Assembly: GCA_022496185.1 (NCBI GenBank)
Contig: WTXG01000155.1
Coordinates: 22,643-86,642, forward strand
DNA: 64,000 nucleotides
Source: Multifurca ochricompacta
Taxonomy: Eukaryota; Basidiomycota; Agaricomycetes; Russulales; Russulaceae
Direction: 5' to 3'
The position numbers and the translations under genes are program-made. Positions 23,425 through 33,833 of this stretch are shown here, one piece after another. The notes beneath the pieces are model-generated. The model was not told where the DNA came from and searched no databases. It saw only the letters and a program-made list of their open reading frames with translations. Every line of letters begins with the position of its first letter. Position 1 is the first letter of the stretch.

Positions 23425-24955
23425 TCAAGTCGAGTCTCACATCGTGGCTTCCAGCCGCAGTCAGACCCTCTTTCGAGAAGAACTCATCGAACGCAGAGAC
23501 GAGCATAATCTTTCACAGCAAGTACTTGGCTCTGCCACCTGGAAAGATTTTGAGTCCGAGTTTGGATACTACGTCTATCACGACGGAAGATACCAACCGG
23601 TAGAATACGACGACGAGAAAAGAGTTTGGTATCGTATCCGATACTCAGATAGCCGACACTCTTGGGTCACCACAGGACCCGCCCCGCCAGAATTTGGATT
23701 AGGACCGTGGAGGGAGAACCCCCCGGCCATTGTTACGGACTCTGAACCAGAAGAGTACGTAGAAGAACACAGTGAAGAAGCACTGGTATTAGCGTCGACT
23801 ACATCCCCAGTTGCACCCAGAGTTGCCACGTCCAGAGCCCCTGCTTTGACAACTCCCCAGATTTCCATACAGTCCACCAACACCGTTACCCCATTTTATC
23901 AAAACATGTCTACCATTGCTGCCCAGCTTCCAGACCCAGCCCCTCCCCCGCCACCACCTGCCATGCTGCCACCGAACATTCCCCCACCATCCGGATGTCT
24001 GTCAGGTGTACTGCCACAGACGTTTACAGGAGATCGATCACAAAGCAAGAAGTTTATGTTGGAGTTCACTACCTTCAAAAACTTCAACCACGATGTTCCC
24101 CAAATCATCAACCCTTTCCAGCGCGCCAATCTCTTCCTATCGTTAATTCGAGGAGAGGCCGTGGACGACTGGACTATGGAACAGCTGGAATGGCTGAATG
24201 AAGAGATCGAAGGAGGGTGTCGCACCACAAGCGAAGGCCTTTGGGAGACCATTGCTCAGAGGTTCAAAGACGCCTTCACAGATGGGCAGGCCAAGCAGAA
24301 GGCTGCCCGAGAATTGAAAGCTCTGAAAATGGAGAAAGGAGAACTGGACGCCTATGTGGCAAAGTTCAGAAGTCTAGCCAACAGAGCCGGCTACGACACA
24401 GATGAAGAGGCGACATTGGACCTCTTCTCCCAGGGGTTGCCCAATCCCCTGGTAAAGAACATCATTCAATTTCACCATCCCAATGACTGGGATACATGGG
24501 TAGATGCTGCCCGATGACAGCAGCAAGACTATCTCGATTTCCAAACACGTTTTGGAGTTGATACGAGGAAGGGAAAAACCCATGACCAATGGAAGGCCGC
24601 TTTTGGGATTAAACCTGCACATACCAATCAGAGGGATCCAAATGCAATGGATACCTCTGCTGACAGGACCAGAGCACAGGTTGCCCTTACAGAAGATGAA
24701 AGGCAGACATTGATGAAGGAAGGACGGTGCTTTCGCTGCAAAGCACAAGGACATATGTTGAGGGAATGCCCGAAGAAGGGAGTACGGGTGGCGGAAGCGA
24801 TTGTTACACCTGTCCGCAACAACCCACCAACTGTCGACAAAAAGGCGCCAACGAAGGAGGAAAAAGCACAAGAGATATGGGCAAACATGATGAAGGAAAG
24901 CGAAGAAGTGCGAGCCATCTTGGTAGAGAAGGCTTTCGCCAAAAAGGATTTTTGA
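23425..24955 (+). pseudogene. gag: Gag of element B
   Basis: The frame opens right after the in-LTR TAA with no ATG; conserved residues start at GTG 23444 (VASSRSQTLFREELIE). It is open to 24514 and covers the whole capsid-like part. TGA at 24515-24517 replaces CGA within a run of Arg/Gln codons (DAAR then QQQDYLDFQTRFGVDT). The frame then continues to the zinc knuckle CFRCKAQGHMLREC (24730-24771) and stops at TGA 24953-24955 next to a T5 run. With one CGA-to-TGA change as its only lesion, it is the best gag here. Confidence 0.9.
24949..24955 (+). promoter_or_regulatory. Putative -1 frameshift site, element B
   Basis: Gag frame GAT TTT TGA; pol continues in -1 as TTG ATT GGC TCA. Equivalent to 17048-17057 in A. 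The stop differs (TGA here, TGT TAG in A) while the T5 run is kept. Confidence 0.5.
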
Positions 24956-27900
24956 TTGGCTCAAACCCATCGGCCTGGGCGCGAGCATTACATGTAACCT
25001 CTGTGTATACTAGTCGCTTCAAATCTTTGAAAATACCAGTACATTTCGAAACTACACAGAGGACGGCCGACCGTGACATCCTGATCGACTCAGGAGCCAC
25101 CGATAACTTCATCAGCCCACGAATGGCAAGGACCATGGGGTTAGGAATGTTGGCACTCCCGCAGGAAAAGAATATCTGGAATATCGATGGAACTGCCAAC
25201 CGAGCAGGAAAGATCACACACTACACCGACCTTAGTGTCCAAGTAGGAGAAAAAACAAAAGTCATACGCTTTCTGGTCACCAATTTGGGGAAGAAGATTT
25301 AGTTCTGGGTACCCTTGGCTCGCGGCATTTGAACCTAAAATTAACTGGAGCGATGCAACCATGGACAAGGACTCCTACCCCTTCTTATCACGTCAATGGG
25401 GTACGACTACGCGGCTCGACACTCAGCCGTACAAGGGTAGACGAGGAGGAACAAGATCCAGGCTGTTGCTTCGTTACCAAAGCATCAGAGCTTGCACAGA
25501 AAGCGGTGGAAGGGCATACAGAGAAAACCTTTGAAGAGGTAGTGCCCAAAGAGTACCACCGGCATTGGAGGGTGTTCTCAGAGGAGGAATCGCAGCATTT
25601 TCCCCCTGCGAGACCATGGGACCATGCCATTGATTTCACACCGGACACCCCAGCGGCAATTGACTGTAAAATTTACCCACTGTCCCAGGCGGAACAGACA
25701 GCGCTCACGCTTTCCTTGAGGAGCATCTCGCAAAAGGGTACATTCGTCCGTCAAAGTCACCATATGCATCACCGTTCTTCTTCATCAAGAAGAAAGATGG
25801 CAAACTTCGACCTGTACAAGATTACGACGGATAAATGCCCATACTGTAAGAATGCCTACCCACTACCACTCATATCGGAACTTATCGACACCATGAGGGA
25901 CAAGTCCTTATTCTCCAAGATGGACGTCCGTTGGGGTTACAACAATATTCGAATCAAAGAGGGAGACCAGTGTAAGGCAGCGTTCAAGACCAACCAAGGG
26001 CTCTTTGAGCCAAATGTCATGTTCTTCGGTCTTACCAACTCGCCCGCCACCTTTCAGTCTATGATGAACCACATCTTCCGCGACCTCATTCTTACTGGCG
26101 AAGTGGTAGTATACATGGATGACATATTAGTGGCTACTGCAGACGACCTGACCCATCATCGAGAACGAGTACACCAGGTACTAGATATCCTACACGAACA
26201 CGACCTGTACCTCAAACCGGCCAAATGCTCATTCGAACAACGAAGCGTTGAATATCTGGGAGTCATCCTAGAGGGAGGACACGTACGATGGACCCGATAA
26301 AAGTACAGGGAATCCGGGAATGGCCCACGCCCACATGTGTCAAGGATGTGCGGTCCTTCATCGGGTTTTGCAACTTTTATCGGCGGTTTGTCAAGGGTTC
26401 TCGGGGATTGCCCAGCCATTAAATGGATTGTTAAAGAAGGATGTACCTTGGCATTGGACAGAAGAACAACAGCGAGCCTTCGAACAGATCCGAGACATCG
26501 TCGGCTCAGAACCAGTCCTCCTACAGCCAGATCTGAAGAACCCTTTGAGCTCGAAGTCGACGCATCCCACTTTGCTAATGGCGCTGTACTGAATCAAAGA
26601 GATGCAGCAGGACTACTTCACCCAGTTGCCTTCTATTCGGAGACATTTTCACCAGCGGAACGAAATTATGATATCTGGGACAGAGAACTGCTCGCTATCG
26701 TAAAAGCGCTACGACATTGGAGGCCATACCTAGCCGGAACGCCTCATAAGACCACCATTTATACCGACCACTCCAACTACTCTATTGGAAAGAACCCCAC
26801 AAGATTAGCCGAAGGGTTGCACGCGAAGTCCTAGAGCTGGAAGAATACAATTTGTGTTGAAACATATTGCAGGAAGTCGCAATGCACATGCAGACGCCCT
26901 GTCAAGACGACCCAATTTCAGTAGTGGAGAAGAAGACAATAACGATATCACGGTACTCCCAGAAGAGGTCTTCGCAAAGCAAGCGATCATAAGCCTCCAT
27001 GACATGGACCTATGGGCACAAGTGTCGCAGAATATGAACCGACAGTTATGCCAGTCCTGGGTTGAGCCCCATAACCTGAAGGAAGTCGATGGCTTGTGGT
27101 GGAAGGACGGGGATCGACTCATTGTCACCGGTGGCGACAACATTAAGAGGGGGTGATCCATTTTCACCACGACCTCCCCTCTGCTGGACACCCGGCATCG
27201 CTAATACATACGCCCTGGCCAAACGAGACTACTGGTGGCCGAACATGAAGAAGGACATAGAAGATTATGTGAAAGGATGCGCTGAGTGTCAAGCCAACAA
27301 AGTAAACACGCACCCACACCCACCAGCACCATTCCCAATCACACCCACGGCCTCACAACCATTCCAACCATTGCCATGGACTTCATCGTGAAACTCCCCA
27401 CATCCCGAGGCTTTGACTCCATCTTAACCATCACTGATCACGACTGTTCAAAAGCAGCGTTGTTCATACCTTGTAACGAATCCATCACAGCAGAAGGAGT
27501 GGCCAAACTCTACCTTGATCACGTCTACAGACACTACGGCCTTCCTGAAAAGATCATTTCAGACCGCGACCCACGTTTCACCTCTGCATTTGCCAAGGCA
27601 CTCTGCAAGGTCCTGGACATAACCCAGAACATTTCAACAGCCTATCACCCGCAGACAGATGGACAATCAGAAAGGACAAACCAGTGGCTTGAGCAGTACC
27701 TTCGGTTTTGGTGCAATGGACAACAAGATGACTGGGCTGACTGGCTGGCGACGGCTGAGTTTGCACATAACTCCTGGCCTAATGGCACCACTAAGACCTC
27801 CCCATTTTCACTTATCATGGGATGGACACCACGAACGACCTGGACCAGGAAGTCCACGAACGTGCCCTTAGCTTCACAGCGTATCGGCCAATGGGAAGAG

Positions 27901-28417
27901 ATTCGGAAATCGGCCAATGAGAACCTGATGAAGGCGCAAAAGACCCTGTCGGACCAACCATCGAAATTCACACCTTATCAGACTCATGATCTTGTCTGGC
28001 TGGAAGGGAAGAACATTCGTACGTCACACCCAACTGCCAAGCTAGCCCCCCGACGTCATGGACCGTTTGAGATAACAAGGAAGCTGTCGGATGTGTCATA
28101 CGAACTCAAACTCCCACCCACATGGAGAATCCATCCGGTCTTCCATGCCAGACTCCTAAGCCTTACAAGGAAACAACTCTCCATGGGGAAAACTTCCCAA
28201 AGCCACCCCCTGACCTTATCGATGGAGAAGCCGAATGGGAGTGGAGCGGATTCTAGACTCGCTACATAAAGGCCGAGGGCGCAAGCTGCATTACCTTGTT
28301 AAGTGGAAGGGATTCCCAGACTCTGACAACTCGTGGGAACCAGTCGGGAATATCTTTGCTCCGGTCCTTATCACGGAGTTCCATGCCCGACATCCAGAAG
28401 CGCCCAAGGGTAGTTAA
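24950..28417 (+). pseudogene. pol: Pol of element B: protease, RT, RNase H, integrase, chromodomain
   Basis: Protease keeps LIDSGATDNF (about 25080-25110). RT shows [30 protein letters not shown] and YMDD (about 26115). RNase H has [30 protein letters not shown] and YTDHSN. The integrase HHCC region is at about 27160-27300; the catalytic core 27376-27790 has DFIVKLPTSRGFDSILTITDHD, SDRDPRFTS and QTDGQSERTNQWLEQ. The integrase tail contains HDLVWLEGKNIRTSHPTAKLAPRRHGPF. The chromodomain (28235-28417) has ERILDSLHKGR, KLHYLVKWKGFPDSDNSWEP. Frameshifts near 25300, 25710, 26300, 26790, 27155 and 28240 are single-base indels. Confidence 0.9.
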
Positions 28418-28490
28418 AAGGACAACCCTTCCCACACAAAATCCCCAGTACATGCTCTCACAGCAACGTCCTACTACAGAATCATCCATC

Positions 28491-29684
28491 ATGTCTTTCA
28501 TCGCTGCCAACGCTGCCGTCGACGCCTTCACTGCCACCACCGTAGTTGTCGAAAACTTCCCATCCGCTCATCCCTCTACACGGCCTCATCCCCATCGACT
28601 ATGAAGCAGCCGAAGCCCGAGTTAAGAACCAATCCCCCAACCCCAACGACGACTTTGAACACAGCGAGGAACCGCACCCGAACGATCTGCTAGGCATGGA
28701 ATTGGATGACGAAGTACCCGAATTTCCTTTCATTGCTAATAATCCCAACTCCTCCATGTACTTCCCTCTCGAGATCACCATGGCAGACGGGACTACCGCC
28801 ATGCCAAGTACATATTCTATACCAACGGAGGGATGGACGTCGGGGATGTATGAAGAAGAATGGCCCTGTCTATGGGGCCCGGTCTACTTGGAGGAAAGGT
28901 ATACAGGACGTCTTCATCACACCATGACCGATGAACAGCTCGGACACCTGGCTGCTGAGGATTCTCGCGCCTTTGCGATCGACGAGGTGCTAAACGATAT
29001 GCGCCTCCCGCGTCTCAAAGCAGAAGTAATGAGACTGCGGAAGAATCTGACATTGCGCACGACACTCAACAAGCAGTACAAGGAGCATGCGAAGATGATG
29101 GCGAGATTGACCAACGGGATGTTTCAGATAGAGCAGGAGTTGGTGGAGATCAGAAAGAGGCTGGAGATAGGAGATGCGTACCAGACCATCACTGAAAGGT
29201 ACGCCGATACATATGCACGACCCCTCCCTCCCGATCATTGGGGGCTGCCCCGCAACTGCTACCGAATCGGTTCGAGATGCCACGCATGCACGAGAACCCG
29301 CGAGGAGAGACGTGCTGGCGATGTGACAGCAAGTACCACATCAGCTGGAATTGTCCCCTCAACCGCAAATGGTGCCGGCACTGTCGTAGCAATCTTCATT
29401 GGAGCCGCTTCTGTATCTTTCGCCGCGTAGGAGTTGCCCCAACGATCGTTAATCCGTCAGGATGGTGCGGCAAATGTCTTCGTCACAATTCGGGACATCG
29501 CGAGCTGGACTGTCCAGTCCATGACCTATGCCGCGCATGTGGACAGCGTGGCCCATACGGATTTCTGCGCACTCATCAGTGTCCACAGGATTCGGACAAG
29601 GAGAACTACACACTGGACGATCGTAATGTAGCTGATGATTACCTGGACTTGGTACAAGATGATGACGGTACGAGTCGTTTCTAG
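28491..29684 (+). pseudogene. Extra zinc-knuckle ORF (ORF3) of element B
   Basis: Starts ATG (MSFIAANAAVDAF), ends TAG 29682-29684 after DDGTSRF, about 397 codons with two one-base shifts (near 28580 and 29250). Contents: an acidic segment (DDFEHSEEPHPNDLLGMELDDE); EFPFIANNPNSSMYFPLEITMADGT; a helical region (about 29000-29190); then knuckles CWRCDSKYHISWNC (29313-29354) and CRHCRSNLHWSRFC (29373-29414), both exact CX2CX4HX4C; CGKCLRHNSGHRELDC (29466-29513, CX2CX6HX4C); and a fourth CRACGQRGPYGFLRTHQC. It has no protease, RT or membrane features. It could be a second nucleocapsid-like or RNA-chaperone protein. I know of no standard Metaviridae gene with this layout. Confidence 0.8.
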
Positions 29685-29715
29685 CCGGGTCTGCTAGAAC
29701 CAGAAGAGGGGGTGA

Positions 29716-30292
29716 TGTTACGAACCCCGTCCCTGCCTGTTTACTTTTTCTTGCCCAACGATAACCCCTCCCTGCCGCCTACGCTTCACTACCAGATTAC
29801 GTCTCCATCGTGGGATCCGTCACATGCTCTTCACCCATCCACGTGACCCTGTTGTTTACTTATATTTGTTCGTTATCACCTATGCTTATCGCTTATCTCC
29901 CTATCATACGACCGGACACTTACTTAGTTCCCTATCAGTAGAAGCTAGGCTTTACGCCCTCCGCTTCCAGATATTCGGGCCCACTTGACTCCGCGATCCT
30001 TATCGATAGACGCCTGCCTCCTTACGTATATAAGTCAGTTGTAGTTTACACCTTAGAGCTCAGACTCGACTTATTGAATACATTGGTGCCTGTCTTTTGG
30101 ACATCCCTTTGGAACTCTGACTCGTCTGTCTCAGTGCTTCTGGCACTTTCCGCTTAACATTGTCCCGAGGATCAGCCCTCGGAACTTTGACTCACCTCAC
30201 CCGAACTCCAGGAGGTCCTATTGACTTCCGACCTGTATCTGTAAACGAGCTGTCACACAAGTCGTGTGGAACGTCCCGCACCAGACGTAACA
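29716..30292 (+). repeat. 3' LTR of element B
   Basis: 577 bp, starts TGTTACGAACCCCG, ends AGACGTAACA; same length as the 5' LTR. Preceded by the purine tract agaagagggggtga. Confidence 0.95.
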
Positions 30293-30857
30293 AGTGGCAA
30301 AGTTATACCTGAATCATGTATACTGCCACTATGGACTCCCCAAGAAGATTATATCCAACCAAGACACCAGGTTCACTTCGGCATTTGCTAAAGCCCTATG
30401 CAAGATGTTAGACATTGCACAAAATATCTCTACAGCTTACCATCCACGAATGGACGGACAGTCCGAATGAACAAATTAATGGTTAGAACAATACCTTCGG
30501 TTTTGGTGCAATGGCAGACAAGACGACTGGGCGGAATGGCTGTCAACCGCGGAGTTTGCTCACAACTCATGGCCCAATGGAACAATGAAGGCCACCCCCT
30601 TCTCCCTAATCATGGGCTGGACCCTGTGCACCACATGGACAGATAAGCCTGCTAATGTCCCTTCAGTAACCCAACAGATAAGCCAATGGGAAGAGCTATG
30701 ACAATCAGCCAATGAAAACCTGGTAAAGGTGCAGCAACTTCTGGCTGCACAGCCAAGCACATTCACACCTTATCAGACCAATGACTGGGTATGGCTCGAG
30801 GGAAGGAACATTCACACGTCACACCCCTTGGCCAAACTAGTGCCCTGATGTCACAGA
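30293..30857 (+). pseudogene. pol: Integrase fragment of element C
   Basis: Reads VAKLYLNHVYCHYGLPKKIISNQDTRFTSAF and on through the WLEQYLRFW region. TGA at 30468-30470 and TAA six bases later replace codons that are CGA and CAG in A. The core aspartate context SDRD has become SNQD. Interrupted at 30858-30863 by a solo LTR. Confidence 0.85.
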
Positions 30858-30862
30858 CCCTT

Positions 30863-31363
30863 TGTGACAGAATTCTCCCTGCGACGTTACTAATGACTTG
30901 ACATTGTGTTTCACCGGTGTTTTGCTTACTGAGGGCCTAACCCCTCCTAATTCTCCTTAGTTCTAGCTCATTCTACTGCACAACCATTTAGATACTATGT
31001 CATAGTCCTAGAACCTTCTATTTACTATGACATAGCTAGAACTACTTGTATTTAAAGTACAGTAAAGTAGAGAGACAGACCTAAGTCTGTTCTCTTGTGT
31101 TCAATCAAAGGTGCTTCGGACTTCATCAAATCCTCTCAGTTAGAGCCCCACTTGAACTCTCCAAGATGTGACTTGGAGAGCCTTCATCATTTTGAACTTG
31201 TTGCAGGACTTAGAGTCTCTGCTGTCGACTTCGAATCTCACGCATGTGCCCTTTGACTTCGTTGTGGGCTTGAACCAAACTTGACCTTGCTGTGACCTTG
31301 AGTCTTGACTTGAAAGGCCCACTCTTGTTTGACTTCGACACAGTTCCGCACCTAACTGTGACA
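30863..31363 (+). mobile_element. Solo LTR inserted in element C integrase, TSD CCCTT
   Basis: 501 bp, TGTGACAG...CTGTGACA, flanked by CCCTT at 30858-30862 and 31364-31368. Its middle ('gagagacagacctaagtctgttctcttgt') matches the LTR of element F, so it belongs to a relative of F. It marks an LTR-LTR recombination event. Confidence 0.95.
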
Positions 31364-31720
31364 CCCTTCCAGATCACATGGAAGCTGTCAGATGTATCCT
31401 ATGAACTGCAGTTGCTGCTGAAATGGAAGATCCATCCCATCTTCCATGCCAAGCTTCTGACCCCATATAAGGAAACCTCCATTCATGGGGAGAACTTCCT
31501 GAGACCCCCACCTGACCTTATCAACAGAGAAGAGGAGTGGGAAGTGGAATGCATTCTAGACTTGAAGTGACAAGGCTGAGGGTGCAAGCTGTATTACCTT
31601 GTTAAGTGGAAGGGATTCCCAGACTCTGACAACTCATGGGAACCAGCTGGGGATATCTTTGCCCCAGTCCTTATCTCGAAGTTCCACATCCAACACCCAG
31701 AAGTGCCCAAGAACACTTAA
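31364..31720 (+). pseudogene. pol: Integrase tail and chromodomain of element C
   Basis: Continues the integrase tail after the solo LTR (SDVSYELQLLLKWKIHPIFHAKLLTPYKETSIHGENF) and the chromodomain (EEWEVECILD, LVKWKGFPDSDNSWEPAGD). TGA at about 31567 falls in the linker before the chromodomain's second strand. Confidence 0.8.
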
Positions 31721-31797
31721 AAGGAGCAGCCCCAGACCCCCATCAAATTCCCCAGTACATGCTCTCTCAGCAACGTTGTAACACCATCCAGTCCATC

Positions 31798-32994
31798 ATG
31801 TCTTTTGTCGCTGCCAACGCCGCCGTCAATGCCTTTACCTCCTCCGTTGTAGTTGTCGAGAACTTCCCATCTGCTCACCCCTCCACACATCCCTCCTCCC
31901 CCATTGATTACAAAGCGGCTGAAGCGCAAGTTAAAAACCAATCCCCCAACCCCAATGATGACTTTGACCATTGTGAAGAGCCTCACCCAAATGACCTCTT
32001 GGGGATGGAGTTGGATGACGAAGTCCTGGAGTTCCCATTCTTCACTAATAACCCCAACTCATCCATGTACTTCCCCCTCAAGATTACTATGGCAGACAGG
32101 ACAGTTGCCATTGCCAAGTACATCTTCTACACCAATGGAGGGATGGACATGGCAGGTTGCATGAAGAAGAATGGTCCAGTTTATGGAGCCCCAGTCTACT
32201 TGGAAGAGAGATATACAGGTTGTCTCCACCACACAATGAGTGACGAGCAGCTCGGACATTTAGCTGCTGACAATTCCCAAGCCTTCACAATAGATGAAGT
32301 GCTTAATGACATGCATCTTCCATGTCTTAAAGCTGAGGTGATGAGACTGCAGAAGAATCTGACACTGCATACAATGCTCAACAAGCAATATAAAGAACAT
32401 GTGAAGATGATGACAAGGCTGACGAGTGGGATGTTCCAGGTGAAACAGGAACTGGTGGAGATCAGGAAGAGATTGGAGAAAGGAGATGCGTACCAGACCA
32501 TCGCCAAAAGGTACACTGACACATATGCACGACCCCTCCCCCCACAATTGTTGGGAGCCGCTCCGACATTGCTGCCAAACTGATTTGAGATGCCATGTAT
32601 GCATGAGAACCCTCGTGGAGAAACATGTTGGTGGTGCAACAGTAAGTACCACATTAGCTGGAACTGTCCCCTCAACCACAAGTGGTGCCATCATTGCCAC
32701 AGCAATATGCACTGGAGCCAGTTCTGCATCTTCTGTTGCGTTGGTGTTGCTCCGACGATTATCAACCCCTCTGGGTGGTGTGGCAAGTGTCTTCGCCACA
32801 ACTCAGGGCATTGCAAGCTGGATTGCCCTATCCACAACCTCTGCTACTCATGTGGACAGTGCAGCCCTTATGGGTTTCTCCACACTCATAGATGTCCCCA
32901 GGAGTTGGACAAAGAAAATTACACCATGGATGATCATAATGTAGCTGACGACTATCTGGACCTGGTGCAGGATGATGATGGTATTGTTGGCTAA
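31798..32994 (+). pseudogene. Extra zinc-knuckle ORF (ORF3) of element C, single frame with one stop
   Basis: The most complete copy: ATG 31798 (MSFVAANAAVNAF) to TAA in one reading frame of 399 codons, with a single TGA at about 32581 where A and B have an Arg codon (PNRFEMP). Knuckles CWWCNSKYHISWNC and CHHCHSNMHWSQFC (CX2CX4HX4C), CGKCLRHNSGHCKLDC, then CYSCGQCSPYGFLHTHRC. The helical part is LKAEVMRLQKNLTL...LVEIRKRLEKGDAYQTIAKRY. The last codons (IVG, TAA) come from the 222-bp insertion at 32985, which replaced the original end. A long open frame in an otherwise decayed element suggests the ORF was under selection. Confidence 0.8.
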
Positions 32995-33206
32995 ACACGC
33001 ACCCCGATCAAGGGACCTTAAACAGGACCCTGGCTCACACACCAGAAAAGAAATGGCCACGTTGGGGATTGAACCCAAGACCTCTGGACAAGCCGGGTCC
33101 GGTGCTCTAAACCACTGAGCTACACGGCCTCAGGTTCATAGTGGTACACAACCTCCTATATGAGGTCATGCAGAGTTGCATCGTGCGACACCTGACTGTG
33201 TCAACA
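32985..33206 (-). mobile_element. 222-bp TG...CA unit with tRNA-like core, TSD GGTAT
   Basis: Flanked by GGTAT at 32980-32984 and 33207-33211. On the minus strand it starts TGTTGACACAG and ends GCCAACA, giving short inverted ends (TGTTGRC). Same length as, and one base different from, the copy at 46778-46999. It has TG/CA ends and a 5-bp TSD like an LTR, but is far shorter than the LTRs around it and holds a tRNA-like sequence. Confidence 0.9.
33054..33129 (-). tRNA. tRNA-like sequence inside the 222-bp unit (likely not a functional tRNA)
   Basis: 76 nt beginning GGCCGTG and ending CGTGGCCA. The ends pair as a 7-bp acceptor stem with two G-T wobbles. D-arm GCTC/GAGC, a perfect T-arm TTGGG/CCCAA with loop TTCAATC, A-box TAGCTCAGTGG, B-box GGTTCAATCC. 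The anticodon loop would be CCGGCTT (GGC, Ala) but lacks U33 and the stem has a mismatch. It probably serves as a Pol III promoter or is a captured tRNA. Confidence 0.6.
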
Positions 33207-33255
33207 GGTATGAGTTGTTTCTAGCCGGGTCTGCTAGAACCAGAAGAGGGGGTGA

Positions 33256-33833
33256 TGTTACGACCCCTGCCTAGCGACCCACTTTTCTTCACCATCCCTA
33301 ATGATAACCCTGCCCTTCCCCCTACACTACATTTCTTGATCACGTCTCCTTCCTGGGACCCATCATGTGCCTTGCTCCCCTCCCTGTGATTGCCTTTGTC
33401 TTTGTTTGCACCACTTGACTTATGATTGTTCTCTTATCTCCTTATCATTACAACCAGACACTTACTTAATTCCCTATCAGAAGCTCAGCTCTATGCCCTC
33501 TGCTTTCATATATTTGGGCCCACATGACTCTGTGCTATCTTATCTTTAGACACTCATTTGATTATGTATATAAGTCCGCTGTAACTACCTTGTAGACCTC
33601 AGACTCAACTTATTGAATACATCAGTGCTTGTCTTCTGGACATTCCCTTTGAATCCTTGACTTGTCTGTCTCAGTGTTTCTGACACCTCTCTGCTCAACA
33701 TCATCTTAGGGAACAGCCCCTTTGACTTTGACTCATCCCATTTTACTCCAAGGGACCTTATTGGTTTCTTATCTGATCACAAACAATACGCTGTCACACA
33801 AGTTGTGTAGAACGTCCCGCACCGGACATAACA
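33256..33833 (+). repeat. 3' LTR of element C
   Basis: 578 bp, starts TGTTACGACCCC, ends GGACATAACA. TATA-like 'atgtatataagtccgctg' at about 33565-33582. Preceded by the purine tract agaagagggggtga. Confidence 0.95.

Larger units (their letters stand above)
22848..30292 (+). mobile_element. Ty3/Gypsy chromovirus, element B (two LTRs)
   Basis: LTRs 22848-23424 and 29716-30292, both 577 bp. Same coding order as A, including the extra zinc-knuckle ORF, and fewer lesions. Flanking pentamers are aatgg (left) and agtgg (right), not identical; the left flank is hAT-like DNA while the right flank is integrase sequence of element C. Either the element took part in recombination or the assembly joins two loci. 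Confidence 0.95.
30293..33833 (+). mobile_element. Ty3/Gypsy element C, 5'-truncated, strongly decayed
   Basis: Begins inside integrase at the edge of B's 3' LTR and runs to its own 3' LTR (33256-33833). Carries a solo LTR of another family (30863-31363) and a 222-bp LTR-like unit (32985-33206). CpG is scarce and CG-to-TG/CA changes abound compared with A and B. The right flank at 33834 is the interior of a hAT-type element, so C probably inserted into that element; its left end is missing. Confidence 0.9.

Noticed and set aside
33054..33129. Functional tRNA-Ala (anticodon GGC)
   Set aside because: Anticodon loop lacks U33, the stem has a mismatch, and the sequence sits inside a mobile 222-bp unit present twice; a tRNA-derived promoter is more likely.
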